This document shows, piece by piece, positions 21,790 to 26,829 of a stretch of 26,829 nt of DNA. The stretch is from a virus. The DNA lies in IMG/VR virus record IMGVR_UViG_3300034118_000178, positions 1 through 26,829 of that record; one strand, given 5' to 3'. The notes under the pieces were generated by a model. The model was not told the DNA's origin and did not search any database. It saw only the letters and a list, made by a program, of their open reading frames with translations. How positions within the stretch are numbered: position 1 is the first letter of the stretch; every line of letters starts with the position of its first letter. The position numbers and the translations under genes were made by a program.

Positions 21790-22500
21790 TTACCCCGCTA
21801 CTGCCGGAGCTGCCATCGCAAGACGACTGGAGTCATAGTTTGGCGAGGTCAAAGCATCAAGCTGCGCCTTACCAGTAATTGACGACATGAACAGCTGGAA
21901 GTGCGAAGACGCTCGCTGCTGGTTACCCGCATAATCCGCGTCCTTCATGTAGGCCATGTAGAGGACATAGTTCATCACCGCGTTGGCGAAGATGTCGGGA
22001 ATATCCAAGTTACCGTTCTGCGCTACCGTCACAGGGTTCGCTGAATAGATAATCTCGACAAACGAGCTGGCGGCCGTTGCTACGCCCGGATACACGTAGA
22101 AGTTACGCGGGTTCTGCTCATCATAGATGTAGTGCTTTACAACAGCTACATGTGCAGCGTCGCCCGTAACGAGCGGGTCGTGCCAGTCGGGAGTCTGGGC
22201 ATCAAGAACTTCGCGAGACACGACGCGAACAGCGCGCTTACCAACACCGCTGGAAGCGGCCGACATGTTACGGACCACCCGAAGTAGGCGGTTACCGTCA
22301 CTAGGGATGTCCTGTTTCGTACCGACAACAAGAGTGACAGTTACGTTCTTAGCAGAAGCGTCTGGCTTAAGAAGGGCGATCTCTCGCTGGGCGTCATTAA
22401 CCCAGAGTACGAGCTCGTCCACTACAGGCCAACGGACACCGGTCGTGTCCTGGAGGGTCTTTTGAACCCGGTCAATAACGCTTTGTACGGTGACAGTCAT
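21790..22500 (-). CDS. Head-tail adaptor-like phage protein
   Basis: A 236-residue protein starting MTVTVQSVIDRVQKTLQDTT, with the motif LVLWVNDAQREIALLKPDAS and later a conserved-looking NFYVYPGV, VEIIYSANPV, IPDIFANAVMNYVLYMAYMKD stretch and ADYAGNQQRASSHFQLF. This N-terminal pattern (helix, ND-AQREI, beta region, then long helix at the end) is typical of the phage adaptor family I know as DUF6682. The helical bundle plus beta insertion suggests a connector ring subunit joining portal to tail. It follows the capsid block, which fits. GAGG six bases before the ATG overlaps the previous stop. The family call is from memory; the exact ring position (first adaptor or tail-tube subunit) is inference. 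Confidence 0.75.
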   Translation of the reverse strand: MTVTVQSVIDRVQKTLQDTTGVRWPVVDELVLWVNDAQREIALLKPDASAKNVTVTLVVGTKQDIPSDGNRLLRVVRNMSAASSGVGKRAVRVVSREVLDAQTPDWHDPLVTGDAAHVAVVKHYIYDEQNPRNFYVYPGVATAASSFVEIIYSANPVTVAQNGNLDIPDIFANAVMNYVLYMAYMKDADYAGNQQRASSHFQLFMSSITGKAQLDALTSPNYDSSRLAMAAPAVAG

Positions 22501-22508
22501 GGTCTACC

Positions 22509-22919
22509 TCACGAGTGTAGGAACGCCTCCCAAGCAGCTTCGCGGTCCTCGGTGCTAACAGTACGCCCGACAACACGGTTAACCGCCGACGCTTTGGGCG
22601 TCCCATCAGCCTTAAAATCATCGGGATCAGCAAACTGTACCAGTTTCTCCATCCCGTTAATAACATCATCAAGAGACTTGAACTCTTCAAAAGCCTCGAC
22701 TTCAGCAGCCTTGGCGATAGGTTCCGTCACAGTCTTCGCCGGTGCTGGCTTGGCCACAACCGGCTCGGGGAGCTTCAACACATCAACCTGTTTTGCTCCC
22801 ATCTGGAGGGCTAGTAGTCCGATCTCATCGGACACTTCGCGCTCGACACCTGGAAGAAACAGTACACACGCACCGCTAAGGGTGGCTACCCGAATCTCTT
22901 GGTCTGCAATGACCTTCAC
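22509..22919 (-). CDS. Head-associated protein of unknown function (136 aa)
   Basis: The chosen start is GTG at 22919 because AGGAGG stands four bases before it; the frame stays open further upstream but would overlap the capsid gene and lose its family-like start. The N-terminal domain (VKVIADQEIRVATLSGACVL to GAKQV, residues 1-45) resembles short proteins often found beside capsid genes in aquatic podoviruses (recalled). Residues 46-75 form a Pro/Ala/Val/Glu linker, and the C-terminal part (residues 76-136) is acidic and helical (SLDDVINGMEKLVQFADPDD), ending in TEDREAAWEAFLHS. It lies between capsid and connector genes, so a head decoration or head-completion role is plausible. No catalytic motif is visible. 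The upstream UUCG hairpin may limit its expression. Confidence 0.8.
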   Translation of the reverse strand: MKVIADQEIRVATLSGACVLFLPGVEREVSDEIGLLALQMGAKQVDVLKLPEPVVAKPAPAKTVTEPIAKAAEVEAFEEFKSLDDVINGMEKLVQFADPDDFKADGTPKASAVNRVVGRTVSTEDREAAWEAFLHS

Positions 22920-22942
22920 GGAACCTCCTGGCTTAAAGAGTA

Positions 22943-22970
22943 GGGGACCCCCTCCGAAGAGAGGGCCCCC
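22943..22970 (-). terminator. UUCG-capped 12-bp hairpin after the capsid gene
   Basis: The transcribed strand folds into a 12-bp stem (GGGGGCCCUCUC pairing with GAGGGGGUCCCC, two G-U pairs) closed by the extra-stable C(UUCG)G tetraloop. It begins 7 bases after the capsid stop and is followed by UACUCUUU, only modestly U-rich. It may be a partial terminator that lowers downstream expression or a 3' stabiliser of the capsid message. Confidence 0.75.
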
Positions 22971-22977
22971 CCACGAC

Positions 22978-24120
22978 TTAGATGGCCGTGTCGAGGCAGA
23001 CCACGCCGAAGTCCTGAACGGACCCGTTGTAATCGCTGTTGTACTTCGGCTTGCGGAGACCGAAGATCTTACCGATCGAGATACCAGACTGATTCTGGTA
23101 GTCGAAGGTGTCTTCCACGATTTCCGGCAGACCGATGTCAGCCATCGCGAGCGCCTGCGCACCGCAGAAGAGCGCACGACCGCCAACAACGTTGGCGTTA
23201 GCACCCCACTTGTAACCAGCGGCACCGGCGTTAGCCGAGGTACCAGTGGTCGCAGTCGCGGTGTTAAACACGTGACGGAACTCGTGCACCATCACGCCGT
23301 CGACCATCAACGAGCTCGAACCAGCGAAGAGCTGGTTGCTCGGACCACGGATGCCAGCATTACGCACGTTGGCAAGGAAGTCCGAATCGAGCTTGAGGGC
23401 GGCCATCTGCTGCGGCGTCACGAAGAGGTGGAACACCTCGTCGTTGCCAGCGCCACGGACACCACGGATGTAGTTGTCCTTCGCGTAGGCCTTGAGGGCC
23501 ACGATATGGCGGTACTTGAGAATGTCAGCAGACGTGATCGTAGTCGTATCACCGGCAACGATGTCGTTGCCCGAAACGCGACGGTGACGAGCAGCGGTCG
23601 GGGCCGACACGTCCGAGGCGAACTCGAGGTTCGACAGGTTCTGGCCAGAGGCCAAAACGGTGCGGAGACCACCGCTCGTCTTGTGCGTGTAAGCAACACC
23701 GGCGAGCGTCAAGAACGCGAGCTGGTCCATACGATCGGCCATCGCGTAGGCGAGGGCGTCACGGCTGGTCTCACGGAAGTTGACGACCGACTTCTGGTCA
23801 GCAAGGCGACCGGCGATGCGGTTCGCAAAGCGCAGCTGATCGAGCTCGATGGTGATGTCGTAAGCGCGGAGCGCCTCTTCATTACCCTCAAGCGCGCTGT
23901 CGCCCGTCACGCCGTCACCGGTCATATCGGCGAGCAACGTGATGACAGCCTTCGTGCCCTTGTCTGACTTCGTCAGCTCGGTCACGCGCTGGATCATTGC
24001 ATTGGAACCCGAACCAGCGAACTGGTTCACAAACGACATATTGCGAGCGACGCGCCAGAAGTCACGGCTCCACGCCGTGAGTTGATCACTAGTCAGCGCC
24101 GCAAAGTTAGTAAGAGCCAT
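22978..24120 (-). CDS. Major capsid protein, N4-gp56 family
   Basis: A 380-residue protein of the length and pattern of the N4-gp56 major capsid family (Pfam Phage_capsid_3, as I recall). Supporting segments are an N-terminal FRVARN-like region (DFWRVARNMSFVNQFAG), a long E-loop-like region with GDSALEGNEEAL, the typical DQLRFANRIAGRLADQKS and FRETSRDALAYAMADRMDQL helices, VFHLFVTPQQ, VMVHEFRHVFN, and an ending with IFGLRKPKYNSDY and DFGVVCLDTAI. These follow the HK97-fold capsid layout of the family. It forms the icosahedral shell. A strong ribosome site (AAGGAGA, 7-8 bases) precedes the ATG, with a structured leader upstream and a stable hairpin directly after the stop, both consistent with separate high-level expression. 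Confidence in the family is high. Confidence 0.93.
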   Translation of the reverse strand: MALTNFAALTSDQLTAWSRDFWRVARNMSFVNQFAGSGSNAMIQRVTELTKSDKGTKAVITLLADMTGDGVTGDSALEGNEEALRAYDITIELDQLRFANRIAGRLADQKSVVNFRETSRDALAYAMADRMDQLAFLTLAGVAYTHKTSGGLRTVLASGQNLSNLEFASDVSAPTAARHRRVSGNDIVAGDTTTITSADILKYRHIVALKAYAKDNYIRGVRGAGNDEVFHLFVTPQQMAALKLDSDFLANVRNAGIRGPSNQLFAGSSSLMVDGVMVHEFRHVFNTATATTGTSANAGAAGYKWGANANVVGGRALFCGAQALAMADIGLPEIVEDTFDYQNQSGISIGKIFGLRKPKYNSDYNGSVQDFGVVCLDTAI

Positions 24121-24153
24121 TTGGCTTCTCCTTTAATTGCGTTACAAAATCTA

Positions 24154-24171
24154 GTAATGCACATGCATTAC
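24154..24171. repeat. Perfect 8-bp inverted repeat near the capsid start
   Basis: GTAATGCA (24154-24161) is followed after CA by its exact reverse complement TGCATTAC (24164-24171). It lies about 35 bases upstream of the capsid ATG and can be read as an 18-base operator-like palindrome or, in RNA, as a 7-bp hairpin with a four-base loop just before the ribosome site. Confidence 0.6.
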
Positions 24172-24233
24172 CAGCCTACAGCCGACTTGTGGTGCGGCTA
24201 AACCGTTTCCCCGTATCGTGGGGTCACGACTTA

Positions 24234-24304
24234 GCGCGTATTAACGAGGCGCGACCTCGGCACATTTAACGCCTATGCGAGGCGAAATCAGCACGTTTTT
24301 AACG
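24234..24304. repeat. Three degenerate TTAACG-containing direct repeats
   Basis: Plus-strand units GCGCGTATTAACG (24234-24246), GCACATTTAACG (24260-24271) and GCACGTTTTTAACG (24291-24304) share a GC-R-C-R-T start and an AACG end, and are spaced 26 and 31 bases apart. They may be repeated protein-binding sites or promoter relics. The match is by eye and partly driven by A/T runs. Confidence 0.35.
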
Positions 24305-24349
24305 TGTGCGACACGGCTGGATATCGTTCCAACGGACGAGTTCAGTTGT

Positions 24350-24378
24350 AGATTAACAACAGAGTAGAAAGTTCGCAA
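24350..24378 (-). promoter_or_regulatory. Weak sigma70-like promoter candidate
   Basis: On the minus strand TTGCGA (24378-24373) and TAATCT (24355-24350) are separated by exactly 17 bases. The -35 matches consensus at 4 of 6 positions and the -10 at 3 of 6. The -10 sits in the loop of the GTTGT/ACAAC inverted repeat. It would read toward the capsid gene. The match is poor enough that chance is a real possibility, and the phage may use its own polymerase. Confidence 0.2.
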
Positions 24379-24382
24379 CTAT

Positions 24383-24511
24383 TTAATAGGAATATTTCTT
24401 CTTGGCCGCCTTCTTAGCAGGCTTTTTAGCGCCGTGGGTCTTACCCGGCATCATGGTGCCATCCGGCATGCGGTGCATCGGGCCTTTTTCGCCCTTTTTC
24501 TTCATCTTCAT
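24383..24511 (-). CDS. Tiny basic protein (42 aa), MPDGTMMPGKTH type
   Basis: A 42-codon frame starting MKMKKKGEKGPMHRMPDGTM and ending in a poly-basic AKKAAKKKYSY tail. It is preceded by AGGAG eight bases before the ATG. Met- and Gly-rich patches (HRMPDGTMMPGKTHGAKKP) sit between two Lys clusters. Similar tiny proteins with MPDGTMMPG-type motifs occur in aquatic phages, from memory. It is the last gene before the non-coding leader of the capsid gene, and so the last of the five-gene basic cluster. Despite its size, the good ribosome site, its place in a row of similar genes and the strongly non-random composition support a real gene. Function unknown. Confidence 0.75.
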   Translation of the reverse strand: MKMKKKGEKGPMHRMPDGTMMPGKTHGAKKPAKKAAKKKYSY

Positions 24512-24528
24512 ACGCTCGTCTCCTGTGG

Positions 24529-24780
24529 TTAACGGTATCGCGCCGTCTTCTTGGCGATACGCTTGGGTTGCTTCGAAAACTGCTCCCCCTTAGCAAGCGA
24601 ACGACGCTTGTTACGGGTGGTAGCAGCATACTCTTGCGGGGACAGCGCCTGCCGAGCTTTCTTCGGCAGGTACCGTTCGCCAGTCGCTTTAGAGCCTTGG
24701 GTACTGTTCTTACCAGAACGGGTGCCCCAGTCCTCGTTAGTCCACTTTTTAAGGGACTTCTGTGGCTTAGCTAACCCCAT
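24529..24780 (-). CDS. Small basic phage protein (83 aa), YLPKKA/EYAATTR type
   Basis: An 83-residue, very basic protein: MGLAKPQKSLKKWTNEDW at the start, a central GERYLPKKARQALSPQEYAA motif, then TTRNKRRSLAKGEQ and a basic end (AKKTARYR). This KW...SG...RYLP.KA...S..EYAATTR pattern is familiar to me from hypothetical proteins of phages and some large viruses (possibly the family catalogued as DUF5872; recalled, not verified). A clear ribosome site, AAGGA, precedes the ATG by 7 bases and lies inside the end of the previous gene. Lys and Arg dominate, acidic residues are few, and there is no membrane segment or Cys pair. Nucleic-acid binding is plausible but not demonstrated. Confidence 0.85.
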   Translation of the reverse strand: MGLAKPQKSLKKWTNEDWGTRSGKNSTQGSKATGERYLPKKARQALSPQEYAATTRNKRRSLAKGEQFSKQPKRIAKKTARYR

Positions 24781-24783
24781 GGA

Positions 24784-24963
24784 CTAGTCCTTCTTCATCT
24801 TACGAAGGGTCATGGCCAAACGGGCACGCTGGCCGGTCTTGCCTGGCTTCTTGGCTGCTGCTTTCAGCTCTTTAGCCGGGATCTTCTCGCCTTTCTTGAC
24901 GCCCATGCTCTTACGCAGGGCACCAGGCTTCTTGATCGCATCTTTGATCCAGTCCTTAGCCAT
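24784..24963 (-). CDS. Small basic phage protein (59 aa), DWIKDAIKKPGAL type
   Basis: A 59-residue protein read directly from the minus strand: it begins MAKDWIKDAIKKPGALRKSM and ends LAMTLRKMKKD. The DWIK-x-AIKKPGALR N-terminus is, from memory, a widespread signature of short hypothetical phage proteins, followed here by a Lys/Ala linker and a C-terminal helix rich in Arg and Met. The ATG overlaps the stop of the previous gene by one base (TAATG), and the TAG at 24784 lies three bases from the next start. It is the third of five tiny basic genes. No function is assigned; tandem placement with other basic proteins next to the capsid gene suggests a shared virion or packaging role. Confidence 0.85.
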   Translation of the reverse strand: MAKDWIKDAIKKPGALRKSMGVKKGEKIPAKELKAAAKKPGKTGQRARLAMTLRKMKKD

Positions 24964-25142
24964 TACTTGTAGCCTCCTCCTGACTTTTTGTACTCGACCG
25001 CAAGCATCTGTGCTTTACGGGCGCTCCATTGGCCTGGTTTACCGCCTTTTCCACCAGCTTTTATGCTGTTAAACAGCTGCTTACGCATAGTCGGCTTGGT
25101 GTAGTTACCGGCGGCATTGACCTTTGACTTGGCCTTAGCCAT
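24963..25142 (-). CDS. Small basic phage protein (59 aa), GQWSARKAQ type
   Basis: A 59-residue Lys-rich protein (MAKAKSKVNAAGNYTKP at the start, YKKSGGGYK at the end) with a central GGKGGKPGQWSARKAQ motif. An upstream in-frame GTG two codons earlier exists, but the ATG at 25142 overlaps the preceding stop as TAATG, exactly as the neighbouring genes do, so I take the ATG. The NYTKP plus GQWSARKAQ plus GGGYK signature is, from memory, a recurrent hypothetical phage protein. No catalytic motif or membrane segment is visible. Gly-rich spacing between basic patches would suit nucleic-acid or capsid-surface binding, but that is a guess. Confidence 0.85.
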   Translation of the reverse strand: MAKAKSKVNAAGNYTKPTMRKQLFNSIKAGGKGGKPGQWSARKAQMLAVEYKKSGGGYK

Positions 25143-25426
25143 TACCACTTAACCTTATCGGCCCAATACGCTGCGGACATCTTGCCCTTAGCAATATTCC
25201 TAGAGTGACGGGCTTTAAAAGACTCGCGGCGGTTGCGATAGGCTTCGGACTCCCCCTTTTTACGGGGGGAGCCGCTCACGCCCTGCTGGCCGAAGCGAAT
25301 AGTCTTTACTTGCTCGCCCGACTTAGCCACAACCACGTGGCTCTTGGTCGGATGGCTCGGTGTGCGCTTGGGTTTGTTGTAGCCAGAGACACCGGCTCGG
25401 GCCAAACGTGAGTCACGGGTAGCCAT
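25142..25426 (-). CDS. Small basic phage protein (94 aa), unknown function
   Basis: A very basic 94-residue protein starting MATRDSRLARAGVSGYNKPK and ending SAAYWADKVKW. It has many Lys/Arg, a central VVAKSGEQVKTIRFGQQG stretch, and a C-terminal SFKARHSRNIAKGKMSAAYW segment. From memory, proteins with this ending and the N-terminal GYNKPKRTP pattern recur in aquatic podoviruses as hypothetical proteins; no function is known to me. It is the first of five tiny basic genes between scaffold and capsid. Its ATG overlaps the scaffold stop by one base (TAATG), and its own stop overlaps the next start in the same way, so the products are probably made in a coupled, near-stoichiometric fashion. A role in the head or in DNA binding is inference from charge and position only. 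Confidence 0.85.
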   Translation of the reverse strand: MATRDSRLARAGVSGYNKPKRTPSHPTKSHVVVAKSGEQVKTIRFGQQGVSGSPRKKGESEAYRNRRESFKARHSRNIAKGKMSAAYWADKVKW

Positions 25427-26424
25427 TAGACAACATCGCCTCTCAGTCGCTTAAGGGTGGCTGCCGGTAGGGCGTTAAACTCGTCCTCCGTCAGCTGCAT
25501 AACGTCAAACGCCTTCTCGCCGCGTGCGGCAGAACTCTCACCCGGCATATCAGGCGGCTGAGACTCGGCGGCCTTCATCTTGCGAGCGATATCGGCACGC
25601 TTTTTAGCCACTTCGTCGACCGGAGCGGCCTTCGTAGCGGTAGGAGCCGCCAGAGACGGCGTTTCCTGGGTGCTCATATCGACCAGATCGTACTCACGGA
25701 GGACGAACTTAGCCGCTTTTGACAGCGCAGCGACGGGGTTTTCGCCCTTAACGATAAATGCGTCGCGCAGATCGATCACTTCCTGCGTGTATTTCTCGTT
25801 GAACTCAGGGCTGTTGCGGTCGAAGACCGGGAAATTCGTCTCCAGCTCCGACGCGGCCTGCTGCAAAGCCGACATCTGCTGGCTTTGGGTGACCTTCTGC
25901 TCCATTTTCTGGGTCAGCTCAAACTCCAACTGGGCGCGTTCAGCCCGGCGGATCTCCTGACGCAGCGCCGCAGCCTTTTCATGCTGCCCGTCGAGCACCA
26001 TGTTCTGGTATTCGACCTCCTTGACCGCGAAATCAAAGCTATCTGGAGCTGTCTCGGCAGCGGTTTTTGCTGCCATCAGATCATCGAGCTGCTTCTGCAG
26101 CGCCTTCTGCTTAGCCAACACCTCGTCGAGGCGCGACTTCGGCACCATCGGCTTCTTAGCTTCCGGTTCCGGCGCAATTTTAGGTTCCGGCTGCGGGATT
26201 TCCTGGGCGACCGGTTCGATGACCGGTTCAGCAGCAACCTTCTGCTCCGGAACTACCGGCGCTTCAGGCTCCTCGATGGCCGGTTCGGCGACCGGTTCCG
26301 GGGCTTCGGCCTTTGGCTCTTCGCCCAAGCCAAAGTTCAGGTCGAATTTCGCCTCGGGCGGGGCTTCCACTGGGTCAGAACCCGGCATCCGGTCCTGGCT
26401 AACGTCTTTCGTGTCCTCAGACAT
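25426..26424 (-). CDS. Capsid scaffolding protein
   Basis: A 332-residue acidic protein. Residues about 20-95 are a low-complexity Glu/Pro/Ala/Val tract with many PEP and EP units; about 95-220 are strongly helical and Gln/Glu/Lys-rich, consistent with coiled coil; the C-terminal 90 residues are mixed, ending LKRLRGDVV. Lack of enzymatic motifs, an extended acidic helical body, a short basic C-terminal segment and a place between portal and capsid all fit a scaffold that guides prohead assembly and is later expelled. A TTG lies two codons upstream of the chosen ATG, but AGGAGA sits only 1-2 bases before that TTG and about 7 before the ATG at 26424, so the ATG is preferred. The stop overlaps the next start by one base (TAATG). 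Identification is by composition and context. Confidence 0.75.
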   Translation of the reverse strand: MSEDTKDVSQDRMPGSDPVEAPPEAKFDLNFGLGEEPKAEAPEPVAEPAIEEPEAPVVPEQKVAAEPVIEPVAQEIPQPEPKIAPEPEAKKPMVPKSRLDEVLAKQKALQKQLDDLMAAKTAAETAPDSFDFAVKEVEYQNMVLDGQHEKAAALRQEIRRAERAQLEFELTQKMEQKVTQSQQMSALQQAASELETNFPVFDRNSPEFNEKYTQEVIDLRDAFIVKGENPVAALSKAAKFVLREYDLVDMSTQETPSLAAPTATKAAPVDEVAKKRADIARKMKAAESQPPDMPGESSAARGEKAFDVMQLTEDEFNALPAATLKRLRGDVV

Positions 26425-26434
26425 ATTCAATCTC

Positions 26435-26829
26435 CTATTGTGGGGTCAACGGCCGCATGTTCGGGATGGGTCGCGGCGTACCCTGGGTCTGCGTCTTCGC
26501 TGCCGTCTGCATGACAGTGGCTGCGATACGCGTCGCTGCAGCCGTCTCCTGCTGCGAACGACGGGTCTGGTTGGTGAGCGAGGCCAGCTCACGCCGCAGC
26601 TGCAACTCCTGCTCCTTGATCCCGATCTGCGTCTGCAGTTCGGCCATCCTGAGCTGGGGCTGTACGTCTGCGACGTCCTGCACCTTGGCAATGTTGACCG
26701 CAGCTTCGGACTGCAACTTCTGCACTTCCGCCTGCATACGGGCCAGCTCCAGCTGCACCTGCTGCATTGCGATCTCTGCCTGCATCGCCGACGCTTCCAT
26801 CTGCTCCGGGGTCTGCTCGACACCGGTCA
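26435..26829 (-). CDS. Probable portal protein, C-terminal end (partial)
   Basis: The reading frame is open to the right edge, so only the last 130 residues are present. They are rich in Gln, Glu and Ala with a heptad-like pattern (repeated QAEIAMQQVQ, LARMQAEVQKL, MAELQTQIGIKEQEL), then a Gln/Thr/Pro-rich tail ending in RPLTPQ. Long Gln-rich coiled-coil tails are usual at the C-termini of podovirus portal (head-tail connector) proteins, and the next gene downstream is the scaffold, followed by the capsid, which is the classical portal-scaffold-capsid order. The portal would form the dodecameric ring through which DNA enters and leaves the head. The call rests mainly on position and composition; the diagnostic portal core lies outside the window. 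A different coiled-coil head protein is possible. Confidence 0.6.
   Translation of the reverse strand, partial: TGVEQTPEQMEASAMQAEIAMQQVQLELARMQAEVQKLQSEAAVNIAKVQDVADVQPQLRMAELQTQIGIKEQELQLRRELASLTNQTRRSQQETAAATRIAATVMQTAAKTQTQGTPRPIPNMRPLTPQ

Larger units (their letters stand above)
24121..24382. promoter_or_regulatory. Structured non-coding leader upstream of the major capsid gene
   Basis: This 262-base gap is the only sizeable non-coding stretch in the window. It holds no convincing gene. It contains at least six short inverted repeats: GTTGT/ACAAC (24345-24360), CACGTT/AACGTG (24292-24306), CGAGG/CCTCG (24245-24259), CCCC/GGGG (24209-24223), AGCCG/CGGCT (24180-24199) and GTAATGCA/TGCATTAC (24154-24171). 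Three degenerate copies of a GC-C-T-TTAACG unit also occur. AAGGAGA, the capsid ribosome site, lies at its downstream end. The layout fits a terminator-plus-promoter or a folded 5' leader that raises capsid expression over its neighbours. Which of these applies cannot be told from sequence. Confidence 0.6.

Noticed and set aside
22919-22985. Programmed frameshift producing a capsid extension, as in T7 gp10B
   Set aside because: The downstream frame is open into the capsid gene, but it is in the +1 frame, the G-run lies after the capsid stop, and the downstream gene has its own strong ribosome site.
22509-23225. 238-codon form of the 136-residue gene starting inside the capsid gene
   Set aside because: The extra N-terminal part is a shadow of capsid sequence. 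AGGAGG before the GTG at 22919 and a family-like N-terminus there support the short form.
22462-23967. 501-codon plus-strand frame opposite the capsid gene
   Set aside because: It is antisense to an excellent capsid gene and its 136-residue neighbour, has no family-like motif, and its composition (Arg/Val/Thr-rich) is that of a mirror of codon bias.
1-26829. tRNA genes, CRISPR arrays, insertion sequences, integrase or attachment sites
   Set aside because: None seen on reading both strands; nearly all sequence is accounted for by close-packed minus-strand genes.

Overview
The window is a late-gene (structural and lysis) segment of a tailed bacteriophage, most likely a podovirus. Every gene I can support lies on the minus strand, so transcription runs from position 26829 down to position 1. 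Genes are packed with one- to four-base stop/start overlaps or gaps of a few bases, which is typical of one long late operon. I see no bacterial genes, tRNA, integrase, insertion sequence or CRISPR array. Three things argue for a short-tailed virion: a set of internal virion (ejection) proteins, no tape measure, sheath or tail-tube gene, and a T7-like order of portal, scaffold, capsid, connectors, internal proteins, lysis and fibres. The host cannot be read from the sequence. From memory, the small basic proteins beside the capsid gene and several short conserved proteins resemble those of marine and freshwater podoviruses.

Layout in transcription order. (1) Head module, 26829-22509: the C-terminal end of a probable portal protein, a Glu/Pro-rich scaffold, five tiny Lys/Arg-rich proteins, a roughly 260-base structured non-coding leader, an N4-gp56-type major capsid protein, a strong UUCG-capped hairpin, and a 136-residue protein of unknown role. 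(2) Connector and ejection module, 22500-11222: two connector-like proteins, a GNAT-like protein, two Ala/Gln-rich internal proteins, a 764-residue internal protein, and a giant 1902-residue protein with a zinc-metallopeptidase HExxH motif. (3) Lysis module, 11212-9720: two small single-span membrane proteins with coiled coils, a three-span holin, a previously easy-to-miss 26-codon ORF, and a GH24 lysozyme, almost all joined by 4-base overlaps. (4) Adsorption module, 9684-519: a BppU-like beta-sandwich protein, a 389-residue protein built of about 19-residue degenerate repeats, a 141-residue structural protein, a 2099-residue fibre ending in a self-cleaving S74 chaperone, and two accessory proteins. 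(5) Tail end, 489-1: a 54-residue protein, a coiled-coil/membrane protein resembling XhlA-type lysis proteins, and the first 32 codons of a gene leaving the window, beyond which terminase genes might be expected.

Plausible working scheme: portal, scaffold and capsid build the prohead; the connector proteins close it; internal proteins and the giant protease-bearing protein are ejected to carry DNA across the envelope; fibre proteins recognise the host; holin and lysozyme release progeny. The most unusual elements are the five-gene basic micro-cluster, the structured leader before the capsid gene, the giant zincin protein, the repeat-built 389-residue protein and the doubly overlapped 26-codon ORF in the lysis cassette.
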